Assembly (NCBI GenBank): GCA_029961685.1
Contig: JARWKL010000010.1
Span: 27,192,067-27,256,066 of the forward strand
Direction: 5' to 3'
DNA: 64,000 nucleotides
Source: Aristolochia californica
Taxonomy: Eukaryota; Streptophyta; Magnoliopsida; Piperales; Aristolochiaceae
Below the pieces are notes generated by a model that saw only the letters and a list, made by a program, of their open reading frames with translations, was not told the DNA's origin and did not search any database. Positions within the stretch are counted from its first letter, which is position 1, and every line of letters begins with the position of its first letter. Position numbers and translations under genes: made by a program. This document shows positions 33,251-44,769 of this stretch, piece by piece.

Positions 33251-34275
33251 GGGGATAGAAAAAGACATAGACACCTAACTTGAATAAAACACAATGTGGG
33301 AGAAGAAAATCACTCCTAATCGTACGATAGAGCTCCATAAACAAGTCAAAACAGTGATAGTCTAAAACGCACTCCGCTCAATTTTAGAGGCGAAAAAACG
33401 GCCCAACTTTAGGGCTTAACAATGAGGCTACTCACTTTTTAAGGGTAGCTCAAACATAAATCACCTCTTGAGTGAAGAATAAAAGACTCGACTCAAGTTG
33501 GATGTTGGGCACACTCCTGTACTTTTTAGGTAGTGTGTCTAGGTATTGCTCTAAAGTGATGAAAACATAAGAAGATAAACTGAAGAAATACTAGAGAAAA
33601 ACAAGTTTATGCAGAAGGAAACGACTATGCAACACTCACACTTCCAAAAATAATTCTAGAATATGGCCCTTTTTTTAACTTATGGGAAACTACAATGGTA
33701 GAACTTAATAAAGTTGACCAAGTATAAATTTTTTTGGGGTTGACAATTTTTTTTGGAGTTGACAATGTGTAAGATACACTACCAAGCATAAAAAATACAA
33801 AATTTGAAAACAAAATAGAAACAGAAATTTTTCGCATGCCTTGAACGAGCACATCATGGAGTGATTAATTCTGACAAAAAATCTCTGAATAGAAGGGAAG
33901 TTTGACGAAGAAAGGAGGATTCTAGGAGAAAAAGAAACTCAATGCATGGACAGTTAATAGGAGATAAAATAGAAAATAAAGGAGAGATTTTCTGAGAACT
34001 GATATTTGGTACTTCTGATGTCGATATCTCCAAAAATATACTTCAGAATCTTAAAAAATTATTTCTCAAGAAAATAGACTTAAAGATTGTTAAATTGATC
34101 TTGATTCTTTTATGATGTCTTGATTTTCTTCGTTTTGTAGTTTGACCCTTGTTGACTCCAATGTGAATATCTCCTTAAATATAGATCAGAATGACATGAA
34201 ATTTTATCCTTATGAAACTAGACTTGGCTAGACTTATTTATTTGGTACTTAAACTCTTCAGCCATTGATCTAATA
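33251..34275. other. Unidentified insert between SIRE pol pieces
   Basis: About 1 kb with no recognisable coding sequence. It probably continues the minus-strand TE fragment or is another decayed element. It occupies the place where SIRE integrase and reverse transcriptase should be. Confidence 0.4.
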
Positions 34276-34702
34276 GGTTACTCAGATGTCTATTTTTCCG
34301 ATTGAAAAATTGACAGAAAGAGTAAGAGTGGTAGTTGTTGTCAATTACTTGGAAATATGCTTGTATCTTGGTTTTCTAAGAAACAACATTTGGTTGCACT
34401 ATCCACTATTGAAGTTGCATACATCGTATGTGGAATTTGTTGTGCTCAATCTCTTTGGATGAAACAACAACTAGATGATTACGACTTGGAGCAAAAAGAA
34501 ATTTCAGTCCATTGTGACAACATGAGCACCATTAGTCTAAGTAAGAACTCGGTTCACGACTCTCGATCAAAACACAAAGAGATTAGAATTTGACCATTTG
34601 TTCCCACCAAAAATCAATTAGCAGACATCTTTACAAAGACATTAGGATTTGACCATTTTTCTATGCTTCGAGGAGAACTAGGCATGAGCAACCAACCCTG
34701 AT
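34276..34702 (+). pseudogene. SIRE-type RNase H (broken)
   Basis: The translation reads GYSDVYFSD, KIDRKSKSG, a TCQFLG-like segment, then MLVSWFSKKQHLVALSTIEV, AYIVCGICCAQSLWMKQQL, VHCDNMSTISLSKN and NQLADIFTKTLGF. The first acidic motif, normally SDADYAG, is degraded, so the enzyme would be dead. It ends with a stop at about 34698. Confidence 0.85.
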
Positions 34703-34805
34703 TCACTTAAGATGAAAAATATGAGCTTAATGAACACATCCCACCTTTGTAGTGCCAAAAGAGCGAAGTGAAGATCAAAAGATTACATTTTTGTCACTCT
34801 GCTAG

Positions 34806-34885
34806 GTCATTGATCAATGCCTCTTGGTTGATCAATCAACTTGAACAATTGATTGATCAATAGATACAAAAATGATTGATCATTC
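34806..34885. repeat. Second GATCAATCA motif cluster
   Basis: Four occurrences of TTGATCAATCA-like words between the RNase H end and the envelope-like region. Confidence 0.7.
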
Positions 34886-34965
34886 GCAGTGCATAGTGAG
34901 AAGTTGAAGAGAAATAGTTTTTAACCAAATCTCTTCACTCCAAATCATTTCAAAACCCTACTCCA

Positions 34966-35850
34966 ATGATTTCTCAGAGCTCCAGTGCCCTATTGCTTCA
35001 TTTCTCTCACAATTTTGAGCAATTCCCACTCAAATCCGGGGCTAATACCCTCATTTCAGCCTCTCCCTCTCTCAAAGTTCAATTTTTTTCACTATGGTGC
35101 ACACAAAGGTCATTGCAAAGAAGAAGCCTAAAATTTTCGAAGATAAGCCCAACTAGAGGGAACACTTCAGAATGAGGCAACAATGAGGTAGGTACTTCAC
35201 CAATTTTGTCAATACGAGCATAGTGGAGTCATGCAAGGTCAACATTGCCTTTTGAAAGAGGGAAATCGATGGATTTGGGATGATGCTTTCCTCTTACAAG
35301 GGGCTCCTTGAACTGGATGAGCCCATCTATCCCTTTTTGGTGAAGGTATTTTATTCAAACCTTGAAATTGAAGAAGTTGGTCCTAAAAATTTGAAAATCT
35401 CTTCCTATGTGAAGAAGATTGTGAATTCAATCCACTCTTTGGATTTAAATGATCTTCTCGAGACCACATTCATGGGAAGGAAAATTGGCCTACCGACTGC
35501 CTCCCAAACATACAAAATGCAATTATGCATGTTTTTGGGCAGCAGGTAGGAAACTATTACGAGGTCAAGATCAAGGACTTTACAATGGTTCAAAGAGTGA
35601 TCATGGAGATCGTGACACACATCCTCAACCCGAGGAAGGGGACATACTACAAATTGAAGAGCACCGACATATTTTGGATATGGCCGATCACTCAAAAAGT
35701 GCAGCTCAACTTCTGTTATTTCATGGCCAATTGGATGGCCGATATTGCTGTCAATTCCAGAGTGGATGAACTTCCCTTTGCTCAAGCCATCACTACCATC
35801 CTCCGATGGAGTGGAGTTGATTTGTGAAATGGGGAATCAATGGACATCAT
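34966..35850 (+). pseudogene. Envelope-like / plant transposon-domain region (broken)
   Basis: After an ATG at 34966 there is a serine-rich stretch, then broken frames with RYFTNFVNTSIVESC (about 35189), GMMLSSYKGLLELDEPIYPF and LVKVFYSNLEI (35277-35370). Another frame holds FGQQVGNYYEVKIKDFTMVQ and CYFMANWMADIAVNSR, ending ILRWSGVDL at 35824. The RYF...YPFLVKVFYSNL pattern resembles the domain called putative plant transposon protein (Transposase_32), often found as the extra ORF after RNase H in SIRE-like elements. Its function is unknown. Copia-2 inserted just after it, so the end is missing. Confidence 0.6.
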
Positions 35851-36472
35851 TGTTAGAAGGTACCCACATGAAGATGTGGCATGACTGGTAAAAAATAGGA
35901 ATATATCACCCGCATGTAGGGATGGCAAGGAGGTAAATAAGATGACATTCATAAGGATAGCATAAGGGTGTGATTATGTAAGATGATATTGCTGTCAATT
36001 CCAGAGTGGATGAACTTCCCTTTGCTCAAGCCATCACTACCATCCTCCGATGGAGTGGAGTTGATTTGTGAAATGGGGAATCAATGGACATCATTGTTAG
36101 AAGGTACCCACATGAAGATGTGGCATGACTGGTAAAAAATAGGAATATATCACCCGCATGTAGGGATGGCAAGGAGGTAAATAAGATGACATTCATAAGG
36201 ATAGCATAAGGGTGTGATTATGTAAGATGATATTGCTGTCAATTCCAGAGTGGATGAACTTCCCTTTGCTCAAGCCATCACTACCATCCTCCGATGGAGT
36301 GGAGTTGATTTGTGAAATGGGGAATCAATGGACATCATTGTTAGAAGGTACCCACATGAAGATGTGGCATGACTGGTAAAAAATAGGAATATATCACCCA
36401 CATGTAGGGATGGCAAGGAGGTAAATAAGATGACATTCATAAGGATAGCATAAGGGTGTGATTATGTAAGAT
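35741..36472. repeat. Three near-identical 244-bp tandem units
   Basis: Units start at 35741, 35985 and 36229 with GATATTGCTGTCAATTCC. By eye they differ at a single position (CCCGCATG versus CCCACATG in the third). Each unit combines 110 bp of the envelope-like region and its flank with the first 134 bp of the Copia-2 LTR, so the LTR start TGTTAGAAGG occurs at 35851, 36095 and 36339. Confidence 0.95.
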
Positions 36473-36797
36473 GATGTATGTCCACTTATGTCTTTTTTTT
36501 TTTCATAAAGCCTGTAGCTTGATGGCATTGTAATCATTGTAAACTTCCTCCCACAACTATAGATAAAAGTCTCTCAAGGCATAGTGTAGAGCATTAAGCC
36601 TCTCCTCTTCTCACTCTCATCCATAGTCTATTCTCTTTTCTCCCACGAGCTCTCTTTCTTCCTTTCTCAACTAGTCGTCCCTCTCTTGTTCTTCTCTTCT
36701 TCTCTTCTTCTCTCTTCTTCCTTTCTTTTCTTCTTTCTTCTCCTCTCTTTCTCCTACCTTGATAGAGGTCTTCCACTATGGAATCCTAAATTCCACA
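36339..36797 (+). repeat. 5' LTR of Copia-2
   Basis: Begins TGTTAGAAGGTACCC and ends AAATTCCACA, followed by TAGTATCAGAGC, the primer site. The first 134 bp are repeated twice upstream in the tandem array. A long CTT/CT-rich leader fills 36590-36760, as in the Copia-1 LTR. Confidence 0.88.
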
Positions 36798-37917
36798 TAG
36801 TATCAGAGCAATGGTTTTAGGATTCCAAGTCCCTTGATTAAGGTGTTAATTATATCATTTTATCAAGCTTGTCAAGTTGGAGTTTCGGTTGAGCAAAGTT
36901 GAACAACTCGTGCTAATTCAAGATAAGTGTTCTTCCTCTTTTTTTTAGATAATTATTGATTATTAACCTCATGAATAAGGATGAAGAGTGAGTATTATCT
37001 TCTTACTTTCATGAATATTAAATGTTGCTACTTTGTATGAATCAACATAAGTTTTTTTTATTCCATTTCCTCCCATTCATAGAAGTTTCGGTTAATGAGA
37101 AGTTTTCAATATCTTAATTCTGTTTTTGATCTTTAGAAAGTCATGTGAATCAAACCTAATTGATTCTCTACTGAAATCATGGTTTTTATGTTGAGTACCG
37201 TAGTTAAAATTTATTGAACAACCACTAGAAGATTGCTGCTCTTGGCTGATTGTTGCTTGGTTGACGCAAGGCAAGGGTGGAATTTTTTTGGCAACAAGGT
37301 TGCTGAATTTAGAAACGTTTATGTCCTTTTAATTTGGATTATATTCTTAGGTTTCATTCTCTAAATAATCAAGAGCCAAAGGAAAGTCAAAAGGCTGAGA
37401 TTTTTTACATGTAGTGCATGCACTTAAGAAGGAAAGATTCCTTCTTTGGACTTGATTTTAAACAAAATTTGATGATTTGATTTGATCTTCTTTTGAATTT
37501 GGAGATTCTTTTTTGATTAAGAATGGTATGAGAATCATTATAGATTGCATGAGCCAGAATGTGGAAGGTTTATTCTTGTTTTAGTGCATGCATGAATTAA
37601 AGTTCGGATTTAAGAAAAATATCACTTGGTATGTGCTTTCTTTGATTTGTTTGTTGTTCTCTTGGATTAATTATGGATTGTAGCACCTTATACATGAATT
37701 TAGTTTCATTCTCTCTTGGTTTTTACTTCATCTTTGACTTTAAAACCAAGAGGACATGTGGTTAAGAGATTGTTGTCCCTCGTCAAAGAAAAAAGTTGGT
37801 GCTGAAATTCAGCAAGTGTGATTGATTCTTGAAATACAACTTCAGCTCATAAACTATTTTAGTGGTGATTATTTGTTTAGTGATTAATATTTCATTTTTG
37901 AAGATATTGGCTTTAAT

Positions 37918-38490
37918 ATGGCTGGAAAAAGTGACCTACTAAAAATGACTACAATTCCTCTTAAGGGGTTATCAAATTACTTTAGTTGGTCTTAATCCGT
38001 TAAGCGATTTCTCATTACTCGTGACTTGTTGAGTCACTTGAATAAGCCACCTCCTCTCTTAAATGAGGAAGATAGTGTATACACAAAGTGGCTTAAGGAG
38101 GATACACTTGTCCTTAGTTGGTTTATTAACAACATGAAAGAGACTGTAGCAAATAATGTGGTACATCTTGAGACTGCTCACAAGTGCCAACAACAAAATG
38201 TATCATACTAACCAAGGAGATAATATACATGACTATCTTGCATGGTTTAGAGGTCTCATTCAAGAGATAATACTTGCTCAACCATATTTTATGGATATTT
38301 CAGTTCAAGAGAAACAAAGGGAAACATTAGAAACAACTATCTGTCTTGCAAATATCCAACCTTATTTTGAGGTAGCCAAGACTCAAATCCTCCAGTCAGC
38401 TACTCTTCCCTCCTTTGATAAGATAAGTGCTACACATACTTATCCCAGATCCATCCACCACCTCCCTAGTTGATATCTCTTTAGGCATAA
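37918..38490 (+). pseudogene. Copia-2 gag (broken)
   Basis: ATG at 37918 opens MAGKSDLLKMTTIPLKGLSN, then FSWS and a TAA where Copia-1 has Gln, then VKRFLITRDLLSHLNKPPP, WLKEDTLVLSWFINNM and ETVANNVVHLETA. A deletion shifts frame at about 38185 and removes part of the centre. NIHDYLAWFRGLIQE and LANIQPYFEVAKTQIL follow. The zinc knuckle region after 38600 is eroded. Confidence 0.8.
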
Positions 38491-38689
38491 CTCAAATAAT
38501 AGAGGTGGAAGTTCAAGTAATCGGGGATGAGGAAGAAATACTAAATGTAGTCGTGGACGAGGTGGTAGGAATGGGCAAAGCTCTTCTTGATCTGAAAATA
38601 AACATGTACTTAATGGGGGAAAAACAGTTTACATAGTAGACACTTCCTGGAAAATCCAGCAGAAACTAGAATGGGTTACAACCAATTAA

Positions 38690-39380
38690 GTGTCTACAAG
38701 TAATGGAGACAAGGTAGAGAACACACCTGACACATCAAGAGGTAAGAAAAATGTATCTGAAGAAGGCTTTGACTTACTTCAATGGATGAAGAGTATGATG
38801 ATATCTACGTCGAACAAGACCTCTCCCACTAATGTTGCTACAACTATCTTAGGTATGGTCTCAGCTACTTCACCCTCTCCATCTTGGATTATTGATTCTA
38901 GGCCTCCAAGCACTTGACAGGTAATGGTAAACTTTTGAGTTTTATCTCCTCTTGTTTGACTGATAAATTTGTTCCCATTGTAGATGGATCCCAAGCCAGG
39001 GTACAAGGGGTGAGGTCCACATACCCTCTTACAAGATGTGTTTTTTGTACCTCAATTTCTTTTAAATCTTCTATTAGTTAATTAATTAACAAAAAGATTT
39101 AACTATTCCATTACTTTTTCTCCTACCTCTTGTGTCTTTCAGGACCTACAAACGAAATAAGTTACAGGTGAAGACCATGAACAAGAGGGGCTATACTATC
39201 TCAACTAATCAGCGATCACACCCACATCTAGTTCCCAATACAAGGCCCTTCAATGGCACAACAGACTAGGCCACCCATCTTTGTAGTCTCTTAAACATAT
39301 GATTCCATCATTACATTTCATTCTCATTTGAATTGTGAAAGTTATCAACTGAGTAAACACCAGCGGAGTACTTAATCTCC
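38690..39380 (+). pseudogene. Copia-2 protease and pre-integrase (broken)
   Basis: SPSWIIDSR followed by PPST and a frameshift corresponds to WIIDSRASKHL in Copia-1. The D-S-R replacement of the catalytic D-S-G is shared. Further on FVPQF-like, HNRLGHPS (near 39258) and a CESYQLSKH-like zinc remnant (39340) are visible in changing frames. Confidence 0.75.
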
Positions 39381-39409
39381 TCGAGGTGAAACTAAAGGTG
39401 TTGCTCTTT

Positions 39410-40000
39410 TTTCTTTAGTTCATACTGATGTGTGGGGACCCTTGAAAATCTGTATTTTTTATTATTCAAAGTATTTTATTACATTTGTTGATGATTTCTC
39501 TCAGGTTACATGGTTTTTTTTACTTAGAGATAGATTGGGGGTATTACTTACTTTCAAATATTTTTGTGCTATGATCTCTAATCAATTCAATACCACCTTA
39601 AAGGTTCTTCGATTAGATAATTCCAAAGAATATATGTTGAGAGAATTTCAATCCTTTTGCAAGGATAATGGAATAATACATCATTCTTGTGTCTACACCC
39701 CACAACAAAATGGTGTGGCTGGGTTGCTTGAGTCCTTCTTTAACAAATACATGTGCCCCACTTCTTTTGGCCCCTTGCTATCCTTTTGGCATGCTTTCTC
39801 ATCAACAGGTTGCCATCTTCAGTTCTGAATGATCAGTCACCCTTCTCCTCTCTCTTTCCTATTGAAGACATGTTTTCCCTTCCTACAGGAGTATTTGGGT
39901 GTACTCACTTTGTCCATGTCACATCTTTGCATATGACTAAATTAGACCTAGAGCTATTAAATGTATATTTTTGGGCTACTCTCGACTCATAAAGGATACA
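39410..40000 (+). pseudogene. Copia-2 integrase (broken)
   Basis: VHTDVWGPLK, FITFVDDFSQVTWFFLL, LRLDNSKEYMLREFQSFC and [10 protein letters not shown] contain the first two catalytic Asp. The stretch with the catalytic Glu (usually NGVAERKNR) reads NGVAGLLES and is shortened by a deletion. [11 protein letters not shown] and FGCTHFVHVTSLH follow. Confidence 0.8.
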
Positions 40001-40449
40001 TGTGTTATAATCCTTCACTCAAGAAGATGGTCGTATCCATAGATGTGACCTTTTTTTAAGAGCAGCCTTTTTATTCATTCACTGGTGCCCTACCTGGTTT
40101 TTCTCTTGCTAACAAGTTTCCTAAGCCTAATGTGCCTATCGAAGACACATCAATTCCTGGTCGTGATGACTTACCTGTTCAATCCCACGAAGCATTGGTT
40201 GATACCTCACCCATGGAGTTTCTTGCTCCTTCAGAGGTAAGTTCTCCTTCTTCTCCTCGTATTTTTGGTCCTCCCTTTGATACTCAACCAATTGCTCTTT
40301 AGGAGCCGAGGTCTTGCACACACCCATCTACCTTTCACCGCCTATCCAATTTTTTATCAACTCTTCGGTTATCACCATCTTTTCATCACTTCCTTGCCTC
40401 CCTATCATCTACTTTTTTTCCTCAGTCTTATCTGGAGGCCCTTCATTAT

Positions 40450-41432
40450 CCAGGATGGAAAGAGGCGATGGATGATGAAATGGTAGTCCTATATGAGAAT
40501 CAAACTTGGAAACTTATTCCCCTTCCATTTGGGAAACAACTAGTGGGTTGTACGTAGGTCTTCAACGATAAGCACAATCTGGATGGTTCCGTGGCCTACT
40601 TTAAAGTTCACCTCATAGCAAAAGGCTACATTCAATGCTATGGGGCCGACTATGAGGAAACCTTCTCCATCGTCACCAAACTCAACTTAGTATGCCTCTT
40701 ATTTTTTCATGTTGGTAACTCTCACTGGTCAGTGTTTCATCTCGATGTGAAAAATGATTTTCTCAATAGGGATATTAAGGAGGAGATTTATATGAAGCAA
40801 CCACCTGACGATGTGGTTGATAGGGAGTTGGTATGCCATTTACATAAATATTTTATATGGGTTGAATCAATCTCTATGAGCTTTGTTTGACAAGTTTAGT
40901 CAAGTCATGCTTCGATTTGGTTTCACCAGGTATTTTGTGGACCATTCAGTATTCGTCAAACACACTAAGAAGGGTGTGGTGCTACTTATTGTATACGTGA
41001 ATGATAATATTTTGACAGGAAATGATAGCATAAGTCAAATTAATCAAAAGATATGTTGTAATTCAAGACAAAAGACTTGGGACTCCTCAAGTACTTCCTA
41101 GGTATTGAAATCCTTTAGTCCAGGCATGACATTATTCCATCACAAAAAGTATGTACTTGACTAGCTCAAAGACACAAGAATGATTGGATGACGCCATGTT
41201 GATACCTGATGGATATAAATGTGAAATTATGTGTTGGCTCTGGTGAGGATATTGACGTAGGCAAGTACAAAAGGCTGGTCGAAAAACTGATTTATCTTAC
41301 AACGATTAGACTAAATATTTTATTTGTGGTTAGTGTTGTCAGTTAATACATGCACAAACCTCATATCTCTCATTAGCAGGCACTAGAGATAATCCTTATA
41401 TACTTAAAAGAAGGCTCCAGAAAAAAAGGGTG
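40450..41432 (+). pseudogene. Copia-2 reverse transcriptase (broken, truncated)
   Basis: GWKEAMDDEMVVLYENQTWK, then LVGCT with a stop at the usual Trp, KAYFKVHLIAKGY-like, QCYGADYEETFS and HLDVKNDFLNRDIKEEIYM. The polymerase motif reads IVYVNDNILTGND, so the second Asp of YVDD is Asn. Beyond 41100 the frame is broken but FLGIEIL, INVKLCVGSGEDIDVGKY and HKPHISH can still be followed to 41432. Confidence 0.85.
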
Positions 41433-43785
41433 GTTTTCTACAACTTTTGTCCGTATTGAAGTTTCTATTTTTGTTTTTTGTTTTTTTTATTTGAAAATCT
41501 TGAAGAATAACTTCGCCATGGAGCCATGTACTTATAACTCTTGAGTCTTCTTTTTTTTGCTGGAATTCTGGTTTGTTGGAGGTTCTTCATGTCGTAATCT
41601 TCTGAAATTTAAAGTTTTTGTCTCGTTCGTTGTCTTTACCACCAAGAGCATACTTTACCGGCAACTCACCTTTAAGTTGCCTTATTTTAGACCTCGATTT
41701 TGTAAGGCCAAAGTACTTGCCAGAAAGTTCTTGTTTCAAAGCGTCTCTGTCTCATTGCAAGAGCTTATGCATTACACTTTTTATTGCAAGATTCTGTTAT
41801 TTAATTCTCAAGATCGATGTCTAGCAAGCATCAATATTTAACATGCGGAATCTACAAGTTCTGCTCTGTTTCCAGCAAGCGTATTCTTTTTACTCAGACT
41901 TGTAGAAGAATATCTTTGGAGCTTCTCAAGCTTTCGTACCTGCAGAGTTTGACAGAGATCAAGAAAAAAAACATACAGATTCTGAATGTTATTTTAGATG
42001 TTGTGAATGTTTGGAAATAATAATGCAACTCACAAAACTTTAAATAACACTTAATAAATCTAAATTATAGTCCTCAAGATATTGTCAATCTTTTCCCAAG
42101 ATGCAACAGACACTACTTCTGCCCTCTTATAAGTAGACAATATTAAGCCGACCCAAAAACTCTACAGGAACTCTTTTGATTGCTCAAATCAGATCAAATA
42201 AAAGATATTATTTCCTTTTCTTTAAGAGCACCGATTTTTTTTTTTTCAGTAATTCGAAGAACACTTTCTTTTTTTCAGGGCTCAAAATTTTTTCTCTCGC
42301 CCTTTCTCTCATTCTGCAGTTCTATTTATAGAGCTTTGTAACCCTTTTGGGAAAACCACCTTTTGATCTTTGGGTTGATTTGACCGTTCAGATTTATAAC
42401 CGCTTTGATCTGACAATTCAGATCATTGATGCCCAATTTGACTATTAAATTTATAACCACTTTGATATGACGATTTGATCATTTTGTTTTAAAAAAATCA
42501 ACCAAATTTGGTATTAGATGCAGGCCTATCTAGATACATGTGATAACTGCACATGTGTAATCTATCCCAACGGTAGGATTGATCCTATTGTTTTAAAAAC
42601 TCAACCAAATTTGGGTCTTAGATGATGCATGTGAGAACATGTGTGACCAACTACACATGTGTGAGATCACACGTATGTGCAAGCATGTGGAACTAAAAGA
42701 AGGAAAAAAGAACAGGGTAAGGGAAGAAAGAATGGGAAGGCTGTGGGTGCCATTTGTGGCATGCGCGTGCCTTTATTTTTTTTTAAAAGACCTTTGATAG
42801 TGCACTATGACATGGAGTGGTAAATCGATTCTGGTGCGATGATCATGACGTATCAATAGCTAAATATTTCTGCCATTATTTACACTTGGCATGTGCAACA
42901 GCTACCTGTTTGACGTGGTTTGTAATCCTCAAGGGTGTGGTGTGATTATGGTGTGGCTGCTGGGATTGAGGTTTGCATGAAAAGTTGGCTTTATTAAACT
43001 CTGTAGCAGATGGTGCTAGCGATGCAACAACTGTTAGTCATTCTAGCAGCAGAAGCAGCTTACATGTATGTTAAGAAGTTGATTCATGCTGCTGCTTGCT
43101 GGTTTTGCTGCACAGGTCTTCTACCAGCTCCTGGTTTTAATTGTTGTTCTAATTTCCGGTTGACAAGAGCCAACCGATTGGAACCAAGTATGGCATGCCA
43201 AAACAGAGTAGACTATCAAAATAGAAGATCGTGTTATCGAGAAACAGACCTATAGAGTGATATCCAAATAGAAGGTCAATTCTGTTGAAAATTCTCTTTT
43301 TTCCTATTATCTCTCCACGCATTAACGTGTATTTAATTTCTTTTTCTCCTAAAATCCAATTTTTTAGCCAAATTTGTTTTCTAATCAGAGATTTTTGGTC
43401 TAACTTCAACACTATCTTCCTTTTTTATTCATCTTTGGAAAGTCTAATTTAGGAAAGTACTACTAATTTAGGAAAGTCTATCATTGGAAAATTTTTGTTT
43501 TTATTCTGAAGAATCTAGCAAGTATTCGAAATAAGATTTCATTGAGTATTTGATTAGAAACTTTCCTCATATGAATTAATCAATTTGGAAGCAGAAACTG
43601 GTAAGTTAAGTTATGCAATTATCATAGTTTTCATAGTCAATGTGGCTTTCAAGTTGTGCTTTTGTTACTTGATTGTATATCTTCTGCATTGTTAACTCCA
43701 AAAAAATTTATTCGTCCTCATGAAATGATCTTGAGGTCCTACTTGGTCAAATTTGTTAAGTTATTTTTTTATCGTTACAGTCTTC
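41433..43785. other. Unassigned, probably decayed TE DNA
   Basis: No recognisable genes. T-rich stretches occur near 41470, 42240 and 42780. An imperfect repeat of about 104 bp (near 42483 and 42587, with TTTTAAAA, CAACCAAATTTGG and ACATGTGT landmarks) lies in the middle. ORFs of 60-94 codons at 41557-42020 and 43010-43255 have no recognised motif. Confidence 0.4.
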
Positions 43786-44424
43786 TTCTTATTATCGAGG
43801 TGGTTATTTTTCCTTCATTACATTCACTACATACCCCTTTTTATAGGTTACCTTTCTTCTACCATCCTTTTTTTACTCTCACATACCCTTTGGGCCAACA
43901 TCTTGTGCGTTGTTTTGGTTGATTTCTCTTTTTATATACTTATGGATGTTTTAAGTCAATTGAGACTTTTTTATGAGTACACTTAAGTGGGTTTTTATTG
44001 TAGTCCTTGAGTAACAAGCATTATCTTTTTTACTTTTGTTTGAAATCTTATGAGGTTGGTTTCGACTTTTTTAATACATACATAACCCATATTAGTTTTT
44101 TGACAGTTTGTGTCCAATTGAGTTATTATCCTCAGGATACCTTGATGGAGGAGATAATAAATATATTTATATTTTTGTTTCAAATTGGGATTACACCGAT
44201 ACCTTCCAACTTGAGGGGGAGAAGTAAAAGAAGAAGTACAAGAAAGATGTATTTTATTTCACATATTGTGTTAAATATTTTGTCTCCAAAATATTCAAGA
44301 AAGTGGGAGCACAAAAGATAAATTTTTTTGCATCTATGAAGACTTTTTTTCAACAAAAGAAGATTGAAGACCAAGATTTTTTTTCATTGCATGCTCAAGT
44401 TATAAACTCCTGCTTGAGGAAGAT
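43786..44424 (+). pseudogene. Copia 3' fragment: integrase C-terminus trace and 3' untranslated spacer
   Basis: Around 43836-43920 the translation FYRLPFF...FTLTYPLGQHLVRCFG resembles the INRLPS...PLxVFGC region after the copia integrase core. The rest of pol is absent. At 44205-44216 there is a PPT-like CTTGAGGGGGAG, then a 205-bp spacer homologous to 33030-33240 (minus), then CTTGAGGAAGA just before an LTR. The integrase assignment is weak and the spacer match is strong. Confidence 0.5.
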
Positions 44425-44747
44425 TGTTGAAGAGTAGGTATGGACATGACTCTCACAACAAGTCTTATAGAGTTAGAATTCTTATGGTGGAGTCTTACAA
44501 GAGTCTCACGAGAGGAGGTCTAATAGAAGAGTCTCAATTTAAAAGTGTTTTAGTTATGTTAATCTTGTATTTATGTTCAGTTATTCAATTTTTTACTTAT
44601 CTTTTTGTGTTTAACTTTGAGTGTAACTAGGATAAGGGTAGCTTAATTGTAATTGGTTTATATTTGTTTCCTCTATTATAAATAGAGGCTCATGTACTCA
44701 AATTACAACAAGTTAGTGAAATTTTTCTCTGTTAGAGAAATTCAACA
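44425..44747 (+). repeat. Copia LTR between two internal regions
   Basis: Begins TGTTGAAGAGTAGG and ends AAATTCAACA. It is homologous to the solo LTR at 4986-11241 and the minus-strand LTR at 32697-33023. Upstream is the 3' end of a copia internal region and downstream is a copia gag, so it is positioned as both a 3' and a 5' LTR. The expected primer site after it is missing. Confidence 0.8.
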
Positions 44748-44769
44748 TTCCTTGAGTTATGCTAATTTC

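Larger units (their letters stand above)
29143..36338 (+). mobile_element. SIRE-type copia element with envelope-like region, interrupted
   Basis: A plus-strand copia assembled from a probable 5' LTR (29143-30613), a primer site (30619), gag with zinc knuckle, the pol N-terminus, RNase H (34276-34700) and an envelope-like region (34966-35827). It is broken by a solo LTR (31799-32137) and by a minus-strand TE fragment and unknown DNA (32697-34275) that replaces the integrase and most of RT, and it is cut by the insertion of Copia-2. Its 3' LTR is not found. The gag, the long gag-pol spacer and the extra ORF after RNase H fit the SIRE/Maximus lineage. The left boundary is inferred. Confidence 0.65.
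36339..41432 (+). mobile_element. Copia-2, truncated Ty1/copia retrotransposon
   Basis: 5' LTR 36339-36797, iMet primer site, gag, protease, integrase and RT in order, closely related to Copia-1. It ends abruptly at about 41432 within the RT/RNase H junction (near LKEGSRKKG, equivalent to Copia-1 LKGAPGRG), so RNase H and the 3' LTR are missing. Frameshifts, stops and deletions are more frequent than in Copia-1. Confidence 0.88.

Noticed and set aside
35741..36472. A CRISPR-like or satellite array
   Set aside because: Only three 244-bp units without spacers, and their content is explained by a duplicated TE junction in a plant genome.
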